From Mesorhizobium sp. NZP2298 (lineage in GTDB: Bacteria > Pseudomonadota > Alphaproteobacteria > Rhizobiales > Rhizobiaceae): DNA of 64,000 nucleotides. The DNA lies in NCBI RefSeq assembly GCF_013170825.1, contig NZ_CP033365.1, positions 4,290,001 to 4,354,000 of the forward strand. The letters run 5' to 3'. Below the pieces are notes generated by a model. The model worked only from the letters and a program-made list of their open reading frames with translations. It did not search any database and was not told the origin of the DNA. The translations under genes and the position numbers were made by a program. Shown one piece after another: positions 1 through 9,550 of the stretch; position 1 is the first letter of the stretch, and every line of letters starts with the position of its first letter.

Positions 1-586
<586 letters not shown>

Positions 587-648
587 GTCATTCCCCTTTG
601 ACGGTCTGTGGCGCGATCAAACCAGAATGGCCCGCCATTTTTTTGCCA

Positions 649-677
649 TTGACAAAAAAAATCTAACTCGCATTCTG
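649..677 (+). promoter_or_regulatory. Candidate sigma-70-type promoter for livJ
   Basis: In the 161-base divergent gap between livF and livJ there is a perfect TTGACA at 649-654. Seventeen bases later comes ATTCTG at 672-677, a weak match to a -10 box. The placement 70 bases upstream of the livJ start is sensible. The -35 match is seen directly; promoter activity is inferred. Confidence 0.4.
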
Positions 678-747
678 TCTTCTGTCCACAGAGGACTATG
701 TGCAAATAATTAAGGCGGTGCATTGGTCATCGCCAAGGGGAACGACG

Positions 748-1944
748 ATGAAATCTGTTGCTGTGGCCGCTTCGGCCGCAATCGCCTTTCTATTGCCTAT
801 GGCCGGCGTGCGCGCCGAAGAGCCGATCAAGATCGGGTTCGCCATCGCGGAATCCGGCTGGCTTTCGAACTACGACAGCGCGCCTTTCAAAGCGGCGGTC
901 ATGAAGATCGAGGAGATCAACAAGGCTGGCGGGCTGCTGGGACGTCAGATCGAATATTCTGTCATGGACACCAAGACGGACCAGGCTCGCGCTGCAACTG
1001 TCGGCGCGCAGCTCGTCGATGGCGGCGTCGACATGCTGGTCGTCTCCTGTGACTACGATTTTGGCGCCCCGTCGGCGCTCGCCGCCAAGCAGGCTGGCAA
1101 GATCGCCTTCAGCCTGTGCGCCGCCGATCCGAAGATGGGCGTCCAAGGCGTCGGCCCACTCACCTTCACGGCCAACAGCGCGGCGCAGTCGGAAGGCATC
1201 GCGATTGCCGAATATGCCCAGAAGAAGATGAACCTGAAGTCAGTCTACGTGCTCGAAGACCTGACGATCGAATACAACAAGTCGGCCTGCGCCGGGTTCC
1301 GGGCGGCCTGGGTCGCGGGTGGCGGCGAGGAAACGATCCTCGGCAACGACACCTTCAAGAACGACGACCCGTCGATCGCCTCGCAGATCACCCGCCTCAA
1401 GGGGCTTGCAAAACAGCCGGACGCGGTCTTCGTCTGCTCGTTCACGCCGGGTGGCGCTTCCGCCGTGCGCCAGCTGCGCGCCGCCGGCATCGACCAGCCG
1501 ATCCTCGCCAACACTGCGATGGTCGACAATTATTGGCTCAACGCCGTACCGGGCCTGAAGGATTTTTACCTGCCCGCCTTCATGTCGCTTTACGGCGATG
1601 ACCCGCGGCCGGAGATGAACAAGTTCCTTGAAAGCCACAAGGCGCGTTACGGCGAGCCGCCGGTCTCCTCCTACTCGGTTCTGGGCTACAGCCTCATCGA
1701 GCAGTGGGCGTACGCAGTCGAGCAAGCGAAGACGACTGAATCCGAAGCCGTGGTCGGCGTCATGAACTCCTTCAAGGACCAGCCGTTCACGGCCGGCCCG
1801 ACCTCGTTTACCGATCAGCTGCATATCCAGGTCGACCGCCCCTGGCTGATCATGAAGGTCGAGAACGGCTCCTTCCATGCCGTCGAGGTCTACCGGAACT
1901 CGTTCAAGCCGGACATGAAGCTCCTGTTCCGCGTCGGTCAGTAA
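748..1944 (+). CDS. ABC transporter periplasmic substrate-binding protein (LivJ type)
   Basis: This 398-residue protein is the periplasmic receptor of the LIV-type transporter. The start at 748 is chosen because AAGGGG precedes it at a good distance and because it gives a clean signal peptide (MKSVAVAASAAIAFLLP, cleavage near GVRAEE). The mature protein has the type 1 periplasmic-binding fold pattern: IKIGFAIAESG at the start, then INKAGGLLGRQIEY, the mark of Leu/Ile/Val and amide-binding receptors. It heads the livJ-livG-livH-livM series. The following hydrolase and GABA catabolism genes suggest a small amide or lactam ligand, but no ligand-binding residue allows a firm assignment. Confidence 0.9.
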   Translation: MKSVAVAASAAIAFLLPMAGVRAEEPIKIGFAIAESGWLSNYDSAPFKAAVMKIEEINKAGGLLGRQIEYSVMDTKTDQARAATVGAQLVDGGVDMLVVSCDYDFGAPSALAAKQAGKIAFSLCAADPKMGVQGVGPLTFTANSAAQSEGIAIAEYAQKKMNLKSVYVLEDLTIEYNKSACAGFRAAWVAGGGEETILGNDTFKNDDPSIASQITRLKGLAKQPDAVFVCSFTPGGASAVRQLRAAGIDQPILANTAMVDNYWLNAVPGLKDFYLPAFMSLYGDDPRPEMNKFLESHKARYGEPPVSSYSVLGYSLIEQWAYAVEQAKTTESEAVVGVMNSFKDQPFTAGPTSFTDQLHIQVDRPWLIMKVENGSFHAVEVYRNSFKPDMKLLFRVGQ

Positions 1945-1957
1945 CCGACTGCGATCC

Positions 1958-1983
1958 GCCGGCCGCATGGTGGTGCGGCTGGC
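1958..1983 (+). other. Intercistronic hairpin after the livJ receptor gene
   Basis: A 10-base arm (GCCGGCCGCA) and a near-complementary arm with one mismatch surround a TGGTGG loop, 14 bases after the livJ stop. There is no T-run, so it is more likely an RNA-stabilising or partial-termination structure that would favour receptor over ATPase expression, a common arrangement in ABC uptake operons. Confidence 0.5.
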
Positions 1984-2039
1984 AGAACCAAATCTCCTGG
2001 AAAATTCACAGCCGAGCTTACGGATAGGTCTCGCCCGAT

Positions 2040-2810
2040 ATGTCACGCCCATCGAAAAGATCGGGATCGAAAGAACGGCTGGAAGCCCGCGGTGTTGCCG
2101 TCGCCTTTGGCGGCATCCGGGCGCTCAACGGGGTCGACCTCGAACTCAGCCGCGGCGAAGTCCTCGGCCTCATCGGCCCGAACGGCGCCGGCAAGACGAC
2201 GATGGTCAATGTGCTGAGCGGCTTCCAGCGGCCGACGAGCGGCAGCATCCGCCTCGATGGCATCGACGTGTCGCGGCTGACTGCCCGCAAGATCGCCCAG
2301 GCCGGCATCGGCCGAAGCTTTCAGGCGGCCCGGCTGTTCCGGACAATGACGGTGGAGCAGAACCTCTCCGTTGCGGCGATCGGCGGCGGGCTGTCTCGTC
2401 GGGAGGCCCGGGAGCGGGCGCTCGACATCCTCGACTGGATGGGCCTCGCGGAGAAGGCCGATCACCGTTGCGACAGTCTTTCCTATGGCGACGAGCGGCG
2501 CGTCGGCATTGCCCGGGCACTCGCCTTGCAGCCGTCCTTCGCGCTGCTCGACGAGCCGGCTTCCGGCATGAACGACGCTGAGTGCGAGGCGCTGATGGAA
2601 GTCATCGCCGAGCTGCCGGCCCGCTTCGGCTGCGGCGTGCTGCTGATCGAACACAACATGAAGGTGATCATGGGGGTGTGCCAGCGCATCCATGTGCTCG
2701 ATGGCGGGCAGAGCCTCGCCGAAGGCTCGCCGCAGGATATCCGGATGAACCCCGCCGTTCGCCGCGCCTATCTGGGCGAAAAAGCGGCCGACAGCACACT
2801 CGCGATCTAG
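2040..2810 (+). CDS. livG: Branched-chain amino acid-type ABC transporter ATPase LivG
   Basis: This 256-residue ATPase is the LivG partner. Walker A is GPNGAGKTT near residue 43, followed by the GIGRSFQAARLF Q-loop region typical of LivG. The ABC signature is altered to LSYGDERRVGIARAL and Walker B is FALLDEPASGMN. The C-terminal IEHNMKVIMGVCQRIHVLDGG segment is diagnostic for LivG. It lies 95 bases after livJ and 11 bases before livH. No strong ribosome-binding site precedes ATG 2040, so the exact start is less certain than the identity. Confidence 0.94.
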   Translation: MSRPSKRSGSKERLEARGVAVAFGGIRALNGVDLELSRGEVLGLIGPNGAGKTTMVNVLSGFQRPTSGSIRLDGIDVSRLTARKIAQAGIGRSFQAARLFRTMTVEQNLSVAAIGGGLSRREARERALDILDWMGLAEKADHRCDSLSYGDERRVGIARALALQPSFALLDEPASGMNDAECEALMEVIAELPARFGCGVLLIEHNMKVIMGVCQRIHVLDGGQSLAEGSPQDIRMNPAVRRAYLGEKAADSTLAI

Positions 2811-2821
2811 GACCGGACGCC

Positions 2822-3736
2822 ATGGCCAACATCGTTCAAGTTCTCGTCGATGCCATCGCGCTGGGCAGCCTGTATGCCCTTGTCGCGTTGGCGATCGGCC
2901 TCGTCTTCGGCGTCATGCGGCTCGTCAATTTCGCGCAGGCCGACTATATCACCATCGGCGCCTATGCGCTGGTCGTGCCCACGGCGAGCGTCACGCCGCC
3001 GTTGCTGCTCGGTGCGCTTCCCGCCGCCCTCATGATCGGCGGCGTGCTTTTCGTGGTTGTCGTGCTGGCGCTGCTGACGGAGCGCGTCGCCTTCCGACCG
3101 CTGCGCAATTCCAACCCGTCGACGCTGCTCATCTCGTCCTTCGCCGTCAGCTATTTCCTGCAGAACCTCGTCATGCTCATCCATACCGGCCGGCCTAAAT
3201 CGGTCGGGATCGGGCAGGGTCTCGCAAACGCGGTGGAAATCGGTAGCGTGCGCGTTCCGGGCGTGCAGCTCCTGACCATGGGCGTCACCGCCGGCCTGCT
3301 CGTCGCGCTGGTTCTCTTCCTCAAGAAGACACCGCTCGGCATCCAGATGCGGGCAGCGGCGGAGAACTTCCAGATGGCCCGGCTGCTCGGTATGCCGGCG
3401 AACCGGGTGATCGCGCTCGCCTTTGCCATTTCGGGCCTGCTCAGCGGTGTGGTCTCCCTGCTGCTCACGATCCAGACGGGCACGCTCGACCTGCGCATGG
3501 GCCTGATGCCCGTCGTCTACGGCTTCTTCGCTACCGTCATCGGCGGCATGGGCTCGCTGCCGGGGGCAGCACTCGGCGGGTTCCTCGTGGGTGTCGCCAG
3601 TGTGCTCCTGCAAACCTACCTGCCGGCCGATCTGCGCCCCTTCCGCGATGCCGGTGTGTTCACGCTCGTCATCCTGATCCTCCTCGTCCGCCCGCAAGGC
3701 CTGATCGTCACCAGCGCCGCTAAGGAACGTGTGTAA
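2822..3736 (+). CDS. livH: Branched-chain amino acid-type ABC transporter permease LivH
   Basis: This 304-residue inner-membrane permease begins with a helix containing GSLYALVALAIGLVFGVMRLVNFAQAD, the conserved LivH N-terminus, and has about eight hydrophobic segments. The cytoplasmic coupling region reads RAAAENFQMARLLGM, followed by the conserved FAISGLLSG helix, and the GGMGSLPGAALGGFLVG segment near the C-terminus is also family-typical. The start at 2822 follows the livG stop by 11 bases and the stop codon overlaps the livM start by one base (TAATG), so translation is probably coupled. Confidence 0.94.
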   Translation: MANIVQVLVDAIALGSLYALVALAIGLVFGVMRLVNFAQADYITIGAYALVVPTASVTPPLLLGALPAALMIGGVLFVVVVLALLTERVAFRPLRNSNPSTLLISSFAVSYFLQNLVMLIHTGRPKSVGIGQGLANAVEIGSVRVPGVQLLTMGVTAGLLVALVLFLKKTPLGIQMRAAAENFQMARLLGMPANRVIALAFAISGLLSGVVSLLLTIQTGTLDLRMGLMPVVYGFFATVIGGMGSLPGAALGGFLVGVASVLLQTYLPADLRPFRDAGVFTLVILILLVRPQGLIVTSAAKERV

Positions 3737-4797
3737 TGAAGAGCAAGACCATGCCATCCCTTGCCGCGATCGGCCGCTTCTGGTTTCCGGTGCTGGCGCT
3801 TGTCGTGCCGCTCGCGCTCATCGTCGTGGTCACCGGCCACTTCGGCGGTCTCTCCCTGCAGCGCACCGTCATCGAAATGCTGATCAGCATCGTGATCGTC
3901 GTCGGGCTTTACGTCTTCGTCGGGAATTCCGGCATTATTTCCTTCGGCCATGCCACCTTCATGGCGATCGCAGCCTATGCCTCGGCCTGGCAGACCTGCT
4001 GCGAGATGCTGAAGCCGATCACCATGTCTGGCCTGCCGCATTTCCTGCGCGACCAGAGCATCCCGCTGCTGCCTTCCGCCGTCGTCTCGGTGCTGCTCGC
4101 CGGCGCCGCCGCTTTCCTCACCGGCCTCGTCATCATGCGGCTCACGGGCCTTGCTGCGTCGATCTCCACGCTTGCCGTGCTCTTCATCCTGAACGTGGTC
4201 TATTCCAACTGGGACAGCGTCACCATGGGCTCTGCCTCGATCGTCGGCCTGCCGACCTATGTGACGGCCTGGCTTGCGCTCATCTGCGCCGTTCTCGCGA
4301 TCGTCATCGCCTATCTCTACCAGATTTCCGCCTTCGGCCTTGCTATCCGGGCGACGCGGGAAGACGAGGTCGCGGCCGCCGCGTCGGGCATCTCGCTCTA
4401 CTGGTCGCGGCTCATCGCCTTCACGCTCTCGGGCTTTCTGGTCGGCCTCGGCGGCGTGTTGCAGGCGCATTACCTCGGCACCGTGTCGATCAACAATTTC
4501 TTCCTGAGCTTCACCTTCCTCGCGCTCGCCATGCTCATCGTCGGCGGCATGGGCAGCCTTGCCGGCGCGGTGGTCGGCGTCGTCGTCATCACGGTGATGA
4601 TCGATATCTTCCGTCGCCTCGAAAGCGGGATCTCGATCGGCGGCGAGCAGTGGTCGCTGCCGGCGGGAACGCAGGAGCTTATCATCGCGGGCTTTATGCT
4701 GTTGATACTGGTCTTCCGCAAAGACGGGATCATGGCAGGGCGAGAAATAGGCTTGCCGCAGCAGCTACAGCGCGAGAAGGGGCTCATCAATGGCTAA
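3736..4797 (+). CDS. livM: Branched-chain amino acid-type ABC transporter permease LivM
   Basis: This 353-residue permease is the LivM partner of LivH. It carries the LivM landmarks GNSGIISFGHATFMAIAAYA near the N-terminal third, the coupling segment RATREDEVAAAASGI, and GGMGSLAGAVVGVVVI near the end. About nine membrane segments are apparent. It starts on the last base of the livH stop and overlaps the following GntR gene by eight bases, so the transporter and regulator are one transcription unit. Confidence 0.94.
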   Translation: MKSKTMPSLAAIGRFWFPVLALVVPLALIVVVTGHFGGLSLQRTVIEMLISIVIVVGLYVFVGNSGIISFGHATFMAIAAYASAWQTCCEMLKPITMSGLPHFLRDQSIPLLPSAVVSVLLAGAAAFLTGLVIMRLTGLAASISTLAVLFILNVVYSNWDSVTMGSASIVGLPTYVTAWLALICAVLAIVIAYLYQISAFGLAIRATREDEVAAAASGISLYWSRLIAFTLSGFLVGLGGVLQAHYLGTVSINNFFLSFTFLALAMLIVGGMGSLAGAVVGVVVITVMIDIFRRLESGISIGGEQWSLPAGTQELIIAGFMLLILVFRKDGIMAGREIGLPQQLQREKGLING

Positions 4798-5491
4798 CAA
4801 TCTCTTCAATACAGACGAGCCAATCGGCATCATCGACCACCGGATGCTGTCCGACCAGGTCTCGACGTTACTCGTGCGCGAACTGATCTTCGGCCGGCTC
4901 CAGCCCGGCCAGCGTATCAACGAAGCGGAACTGGCCCGCCAGCTCGGGATCAGCCGCAATCCCATCCGCGAGGCGATACGCCGGTTGGAGGAGCGTGGCC
5001 TGCTCGTCGCGGTTCCCCGCAAGGGCACCTTCGTTCGCACTTTCCTGCACAGCGATATCGATGAGATCTTCTCCTTCCGCGTGGTCGTCGAGCGTTTCGC
5101 GATGGAACAGGCGCTGCCGCAGATGACGGATGCCGACATCGACCGCATCGCCGGTTTCGTCGATGCCATGGTCGCGGCCGCCAATGCCAATGACGAGATC
5201 GCGCTTGTCGAGAACGACCTCGCCTTCCACCTCGAGATCTGCCGGCTGTCGAAGAACCGCCAGACGCTGCACGCCTTCACCAACATCCAGGCGGAAGTAC
5301 AGATGCTGATCACGATGGCGGAACGCCAGTTCGAGAGCCAGATGGCGGCGGCCGTCGATCACTGGCCGGTCGTCGAGGCGCTTCGCACCCGCAATCCCCA
5401 AAAGGCGATGGACGCCATCCGCGATCATATCCGCGATTCCTGGCGTCACCTGCTTGAAGCTTACGACCGGGAAAAACCCCGCTCGTCCTGA
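4790..5491 (+). CDS. GntR-family transcriptional regulator with FCD domain
   Basis: This 233-residue protein has an N-terminal winged helix (residues about 25-85) with the GntR pattern ELARQLGISRNPIREAIRRLEERGLL, followed by a helical FCD ligand-binding domain of the FadR/VanR subgroup. The LAFHLEICRLSKN stretch supplies one of the metal-binding histidines of FCD domains. Its coding frame overlaps the end of livM, and the hydantoinase genes begin 26 bases downstream. Regulators of this class placed inside an operon usually repress it and respond to the substrate or an intermediate, so local control of this catabolic cluster is the natural inference. No operator could be identified with confidence. 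Confidence 0.88.
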   Translation: MANNLFNTDEPIGIIDHRMLSDQVSTLLVRELIFGRLQPGQRINEAELARQLGISRNPIREAIRRLEERGLLVAVPRKGTFVRTFLHSDIDEIFSFRVVVERFAMEQALPQMTDADIDRIAGFVDAMVAAANANDEIALVENDLAFHLEICRLSKNRQTLHAFTNIQAEVQMLITMAERQFESQMAAAVDHWPVVEALRTRNPQKAMDAIRDHIRDSWRHLLEAYDREKPRSS

Positions 5492-5517
5492 TCCTATCCA
5501 TGAGAAATGAGGACATA

Positions 5518-7548
5518 ATGCCTGACACGAAAATCATCGGCATCGACATCGGGGGAACGTTCACCGACTTCGTTTCCTACGATGCGGCGACCGGTACCAT
5601 CGAAAACTGGAAGAACCTGACAACACCCTCCGAACCGATCGAAGGCGTGCTCCAGGGGCTCGCGCAGGTAGAGGATGTCACAAGCGTCGACAAGATCCGT
5701 CTCGGCACGACGATCGCCACCAACGCGCTGCTGACGAGGCGCGGCGCGAAGGTCGCCTATGTCACGACCACCGGTTTTCGTGATGTTCCCTTCATCCAGC
5801 GCGGCGATCGCCGCAGTCACTACGACATTACCTGGATCAAGACCAAGCCGTTGATGAAGCGCGCCGACACCTATGAGATCGGCGGGCGTTTCAGCGCCAA
5901 GGGCGAGCTTGTCACGGCGCTCGATGAGGCGGCCGTGCGCGAGGTGGCCGCAACGATCAAGGCCGACGGCACGATTGAGGCAATCGCTGTCTGCACGCTG
6001 TTCTCCTATATCGATCCGAGCCACGAGCAGCGCATCCGCGACATCCTTGCGGAAGAATTGCCCGGCATGCCGATCTCGATCTCTTACGAGGTGCTGCCGA
6101 AATGGAAGGAATACGACCGCGCCTCGACCACGATTGCCGACGCCTATCTGAAGCCCATCGTCTCCGACAATTTCCACCGCATGCAGAAGCGCCTCGATGG
6201 CATCGGCATCGGCGACAGGATCGGCGTGATCAAGTCGAACGGCGGTGAATCGACGCTGAAAGGTGCTGCAGAAGCGCCGGTGCAGATGACGCTCTCCGGC
6301 CCGACCGGTGCGGTCGTCGCCACCCGCGTCCTCTCCGAACTCACCGGCATCAAGAACCTCGTCACCTTCGACATGGGTGGAACCTCGACCGATTGTTCGA
6401 CCGTCGTGGACGGCATGGAGCATGTGACGACGAGCTTCGAGATCGAATGGGGCTTGCCGATCCAGATCCCGATGATCGACATCCACACGATCGGCGCCGG
6501 CGGCGGCTCCATCGCCTGGATCGACAAGGGCGGCATGTTGCGCATGGGCCCGCAATCGGCCGGCGCTGCCCCGGGGCCCGCCTGCTACGGCCGTGGCGGC
6601 GAGAATGCCACGGTGACGGACGCCAATGTCGTGCTCGGCCGCATCAACCCCGACTACTTCCTCGGCGGCAAGATGAAGCTCGACGCCGGGGCGGCGCATC
6701 GCGCGGTCAAGACAATCGCCGACCAGCTCGGCCTCGATGTCGATGCTGCTGCCTTCGCCATGGTGCAGATCGCCAACAACAACATGCTGGGCGCACTGCG
6801 TGCCGTTCTCCTCCAGCGCGGCCTTGATCCGCGCGATTTCTCGCTCGTCGCCTCGGGCGGGGCGGGACCGGTGCATATCTGCGACCTGATGGATATTTCC
6901 GGCATTCCGCAAGGCATCGTGCCGAACTATCCCGGCCAGTTCTCCGCCTTCGGCTTCATCATGACCGATGCGCGTGTTGACCGGCATCGCACGGTGCAGC
7001 AGATCTCGAAATACTTCGACGGTGCCCGCGCCACGGCGGCGATGACGGAACTGGTGGATGGCGCCATCGCCGAGCTGGTCTCCCAGGGCTACCAGCAGAA
7101 GGTGGAGATCTACCGCTCCATCGAGGCCCGCTACTTCGGCCAGAACCACGAGCTGGAACTGAGCTTCCCGGCCAACCAGTTCACTGAGGAGACCATAGCA
7201 AGCCTCTGGGAACGCTTCCACGAGGAGCACCAGAACCGCTTCGGCTTCTCCATTCCGGGTGAGACCATCGAGACGGTCAATCTCAAGGTCGTCGCCGTCG
7301 CCGTCTCCGAAAAGCCGAAGATGCGGGAGCTCGAAAAGGGCGAAGGCACGCCGGCGTCCTCGGGCAGCCGCAAGGTACGCTTCGAGGACGGCTGGCACGA
7401 GGTGAAGACCTACGACCGCGGCACGTTCAAGCAGGGGCAGACCGTCGCCGGTCCCGCCATTGTGGAGGAAAGCGCCTCCGTCACCATTTTGCAGCCGAAA
7501 CAGACGCTCCGCGTCGACCGGCTCGGCAATCTGATCATTTCGGCCTGA
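5518..7548 (+). CDS. Hydantoinase/oxoprolinase A-type subunit (ATP-dependent cyclic-amide hydrolase)
   Basis: This 676-residue protein belongs to the HyuA/oxoprolinase A family, the ATP-binding subunit of enzymes that open hydantoins, 5-oxoproline or lactams, or that carboxylate ketones. The actin-like phosphate loops are both present: GIDIGGTFTDFV at residues about 8-19 and DMGGTSTDCS near residue 285. The start at 5518 is chosen over 5500 because AGGA sits six bases upstream and the ATP loop then lies at the usual distance from the N-terminus. It is followed 11 bases later by the B subunit. The exact substrate is not readable from sequence. The GABA aminotransferase and succinate-semialdehyde dehydrogenase downstream favour a gamma-lactam such as 2-pyrrolidinone (inference). 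Confidence 0.9.
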   Translation: MPDTKIIGIDIGGTFTDFVSYDAATGTIENWKNLTTPSEPIEGVLQGLAQVEDVTSVDKIRLGTTIATNALLTRRGAKVAYVTTTGFRDVPFIQRGDRRSHYDITWIKTKPLMKRADTYEIGGRFSAKGELVTALDEAAVREVAATIKADGTIEAIAVCTLFSYIDPSHEQRIRDILAEELPGMPISISYEVLPKWKEYDRASTTIADAYLKPIVSDNFHRMQKRLDGIGIGDRIGVIKSNGGESTLKGAAEAPVQMTLSGPTGAVVATRVLSELTGIKNLVTFDMGGTSTDCSTVVDGMEHVTTSFEIEWGLPIQIPMIDIHTIGAGGGSIAWIDKGGMLRMGPQSAGAAPGPACYGRGGENATVTDANVVLGRINPDYFLGGKMKLDAGAAHRAVKTIADQLGLDVDAAAFAMVQIANNNMLGALRAVLLQRGLDPRDFSLVASGGAGPVHICDLMDISGIPQGIVPNYPGQFSAFGFIMTDARVDRHRTVQQISKYFDGARATAAMTELVDGAIAELVSQGYQQKVEIYRSIEARYFGQNHELELSFPANQFTEETIASLWERFHEEHQNRFGFSIPGETIETVNLKVVAVAVSEKPKMRELEKGEGTPASSGSRKVRFEDGWHEVKTYDRGTFKQGQTVAGPAIVEESASVTILQPKQTLRVDRLGNLIISA

Positions 7549-7559
7549 GGAGTACCATC

Positions 7560-9257
7560 ATGGACTTCGTTACGATGAACATTCTGGAATCCAGCATGGT
7601 CTCTCTCTGCAAGGAGATGGGGATCGTGTTGATGAAGACGTCCTATTCGACGATCTTCAACGAGGCGCTCGACTTCACTTGCGGGCTTGCCGACATGAAC
7701 GGCGACATGATCGCGGTCGCCGACTATTGCCCGGCGCAGATCGGCGGCATGCCGTTGCTCGTCAAATCCTGCCTCAAGGAAATCCCGATCGACGAGATCG
7801 AGGAGGGCGACGTCATCCTGCACAACGACCCCTATCGCGGGGGCCTGCACACGCCGGAGCACACCTTCTTCAAGCCGATCTTCGTCGATGGCGAGATCAT
7901 GGGCTTTGCTGTCGCCATCGGCCATATCGCCGAAGTCGGCGGCATGGCGCCTGGCGGCTTCTGCGGCGAGGCGACGGAAATTTTCCAGGAGGGCCTTCGC
8001 ATTCCGCCGGTCAAGATCAAGAAGCGCGGCAAGGACAATATCGAGGTCTGGAAGCTGCTTCTCGCCAACGTGCGTACGCCGCGCGTCAACTATGGTGATC
8101 TGCGCGCCCTCATCGCCGCCGTCGACCTCGGCGAAAAGCAGATGACGCAAATCTACCAGAAGTACGGCAAGGAGAAAATCAAGGAGACGGTCAACGACTT
8201 GCTGCTCTATTCGGAGCGCCGCATGCGTGCCGAACTGGAGGCGATCCCGGACGGCATCTATGCCTTCTCCGACAAGATTGAGAGCGACGGTATCGACGCC
8301 GACCGCACTTATACGGTCGCTGTCGAAGTGCATAAGCGCGGCGGCGAGATCATCGTCGACTATCACGGTTCCTCGCCGCAGGCCTCCGGCCCGATCAACG
8401 CAACGCTCGGCGTTGCCACATCGGCGGCCTACAACGCCGTGCTACACATGACCGACCCGACGATCCCGCGCAATTCCGGCTGCTTCCGGCCGATCCGCGT
8501 CATGGCGCCGCCCGGCACCATCGTCAACGTGGACTTCCCCGCGCCGGAAGTCGGCGGCAACACCGAAACCCATCCACGCATCGTCGGCACGATCCTCGGC
8601 GCCATGGCCCCGGCGATCCCGAACCGGGTGATGGCGGCGGAGGGTGCCACCCACTGCAACTTCGTCTTCGGCGGCGTCGATGCCGACACAGGCGAGTATT
8701 TCGCCTGTTACGACCTCGAAGCGGTCGGCTGGGGCGGCCGCGCCTTTGCCGATGGCAATGACGGCGTCGACTCGATCAACGGCAATTGCCGCATCACGCC
8801 GGTCGAAGTCTACGAGACGCGCTTCCCCTGGCGCATCGAAAGCCTCGCCTTCAACGTCGATGCCGGCGGTGCCGGCGAATATCGTGGTGGGGTCGGCTAT
8901 TCCAAGCAGATGCTGTGCCTCAACGACGAAATCATCTGCTCGCAGATGACTGACCGGCACTTGCTGGCCCCCTGGGGCCTGAATGGCGGCACGGAAGGCG
9001 GCCTCGGCGCGACGCTGGTCATGAAGTCCGGGCGGAGCGACTGGCAGACGATGCGCGAAGCCTATGGCAAGGCCTCGACCAGCCGCTACTCCAACGTCTC
9101 CATTCGCCGCGGCGATCGCGTGCGGCTCGTCACCCCTGGCGGCGGCGGCTACGGCGAGCCTGCAAAGCGCGATCCGGCGGCGGTCGCGGAGGATGTCCGC
9201 GAGGGCTACGTCTCGAAGGCGGCCGCTCACAAACACTACGGCTATCAGGAGGCCTGA
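7560..9257 (+). CDS. Hydantoinase B-type subunit
   Basis: This 565-residue protein is the HyuB/oxoprolinase B partner. Family features visible are the N-terminal LESSMVSLCKEMGIVLMKTSYSTIFNEALDF region, the metal-site-like segments HNDPYRGGLHTPEH and GHIAEVGGMAPGG, and the C-terminal glycine-rich TPGGGGYG. Length is normal for the family. It lies 11 bases after the A subunit with AGGAG just upstream, and four bases before a small cysteine protein. A and B subunits of this family assemble into one enzyme in the cytoplasm. Confidence 0.9.
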   Translation: MDFVTMNILESSMVSLCKEMGIVLMKTSYSTIFNEALDFTCGLADMNGDMIAVADYCPAQIGGMPLLVKSCLKEIPIDEIEEGDVILHNDPYRGGLHTPEHTFFKPIFVDGEIMGFAVAIGHIAEVGGMAPGGFCGEATEIFQEGLRIPPVKIKKRGKDNIEVWKLLLANVRTPRVNYGDLRALIAAVDLGEKQMTQIYQKYGKEKIKETVNDLLLYSERRMRAELEAIPDGIYAFSDKIESDGIDADRTYTVAVEVHKRGGEIIVDYHGSSPQASGPINATLGVATSAAYNAVLHMTDPTIPRNSGCFRPIRVMAPPGTIVNVDFPAPEVGGNTETHPRIVGTILGAMAPAIPNRVMAAEGATHCNFVFGGVDADTGEYFACYDLEAVGWGGRAFADGNDGVDSINGNCRITPVEVYETRFPWRIESLAFNVDAGGAGEYRGGVGYSKQMLCLNDEIICSQMTDRHLLAPWGLNGGTEGGLGATLVMKSGRSDWQTMREAYGKASTSRYSNVSIRRGDRVRLVTPGGGGYGEPAKRDPAAVAEDVREGYVSKAAAHKHYGYQEA

Positions 9258-9261
9258 GACC

Positions 9262-9453
9262 ATGAAGTTTTCGCTGAACGGGCTTTACATTGAAAGCTAC
9301 ACCAAATGCGCCAATTGCGGCGTGCTGATCTACGAGGCCTCGGCCGAGGATTCCGCCCGCAGGAAGACGCATGACGGGAGCATCTATTGCTCTCAGGAAT
9401 GCGTCGACTGGAAGATCGACCGGGACGCCCGCCGCGCCAAGGCCGCAGTCTAG
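9262..9453 (+). CDS. 63-residue four-cysteine (zinc-ribbon-like) protein in the hydantoinase operon
   Basis: This very small protein (63 residues) starts at ATG 9262, four bases after the hydantoinase B stop. It contains CANC (residues 14-17) and, 31 residues further on, CSQEC, a spacing that could hold a zinc ion or other metal. The rest is hydrophilic with a basic C-terminus. It does not look like a regulator or an enzyme. Its tight placement suggests a third subunit or assembly factor. Some relatives of this enzyme class, acetone and acetophenone carboxylases, do carry small zinc-binding subunits, but homology to those is not shown here. Coding is supported by codon use, the tight spacing and the motif. 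Confidence 0.72.
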   Translation: MKFSLNGLYIESYTKCANCGVLIYEASAEDSARRKTHDGSIYCSQECVDWKIDRDARRAKAAV

Positions 9454-9465
9454 CAATCGATGCGC

Positions 9466-9492
9466 CGGCCCCGTCCGTCAGGGATGGGGCCG
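9466..9492 (+). terminator. Hairpin between the small cysteine protein gene and the aminotransferase gene
   Basis: An 11-base arm beginning CGGCCCCGTCC pairs with GGATGGGGCCG with one G-T wobble around a short loop. No T-run follows, so it may attenuate or stabilise the transcript rather than terminate fully. Confidence 0.45.
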
Positions 9493-9550
9493 ACAACTTC
9501 AAGCGCCGCGACAAGCGCCGCGCCATAACAAACTGTCCAAGGAGATACCC

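Noticed and set aside
5494..7398. 634-codon open frame on the minus strand
   Set aside because: It is the antisense shadow of the hydantoinase A gene in GC-rich DNA; it has no motifs and the plus-strand gene is unmistakable.
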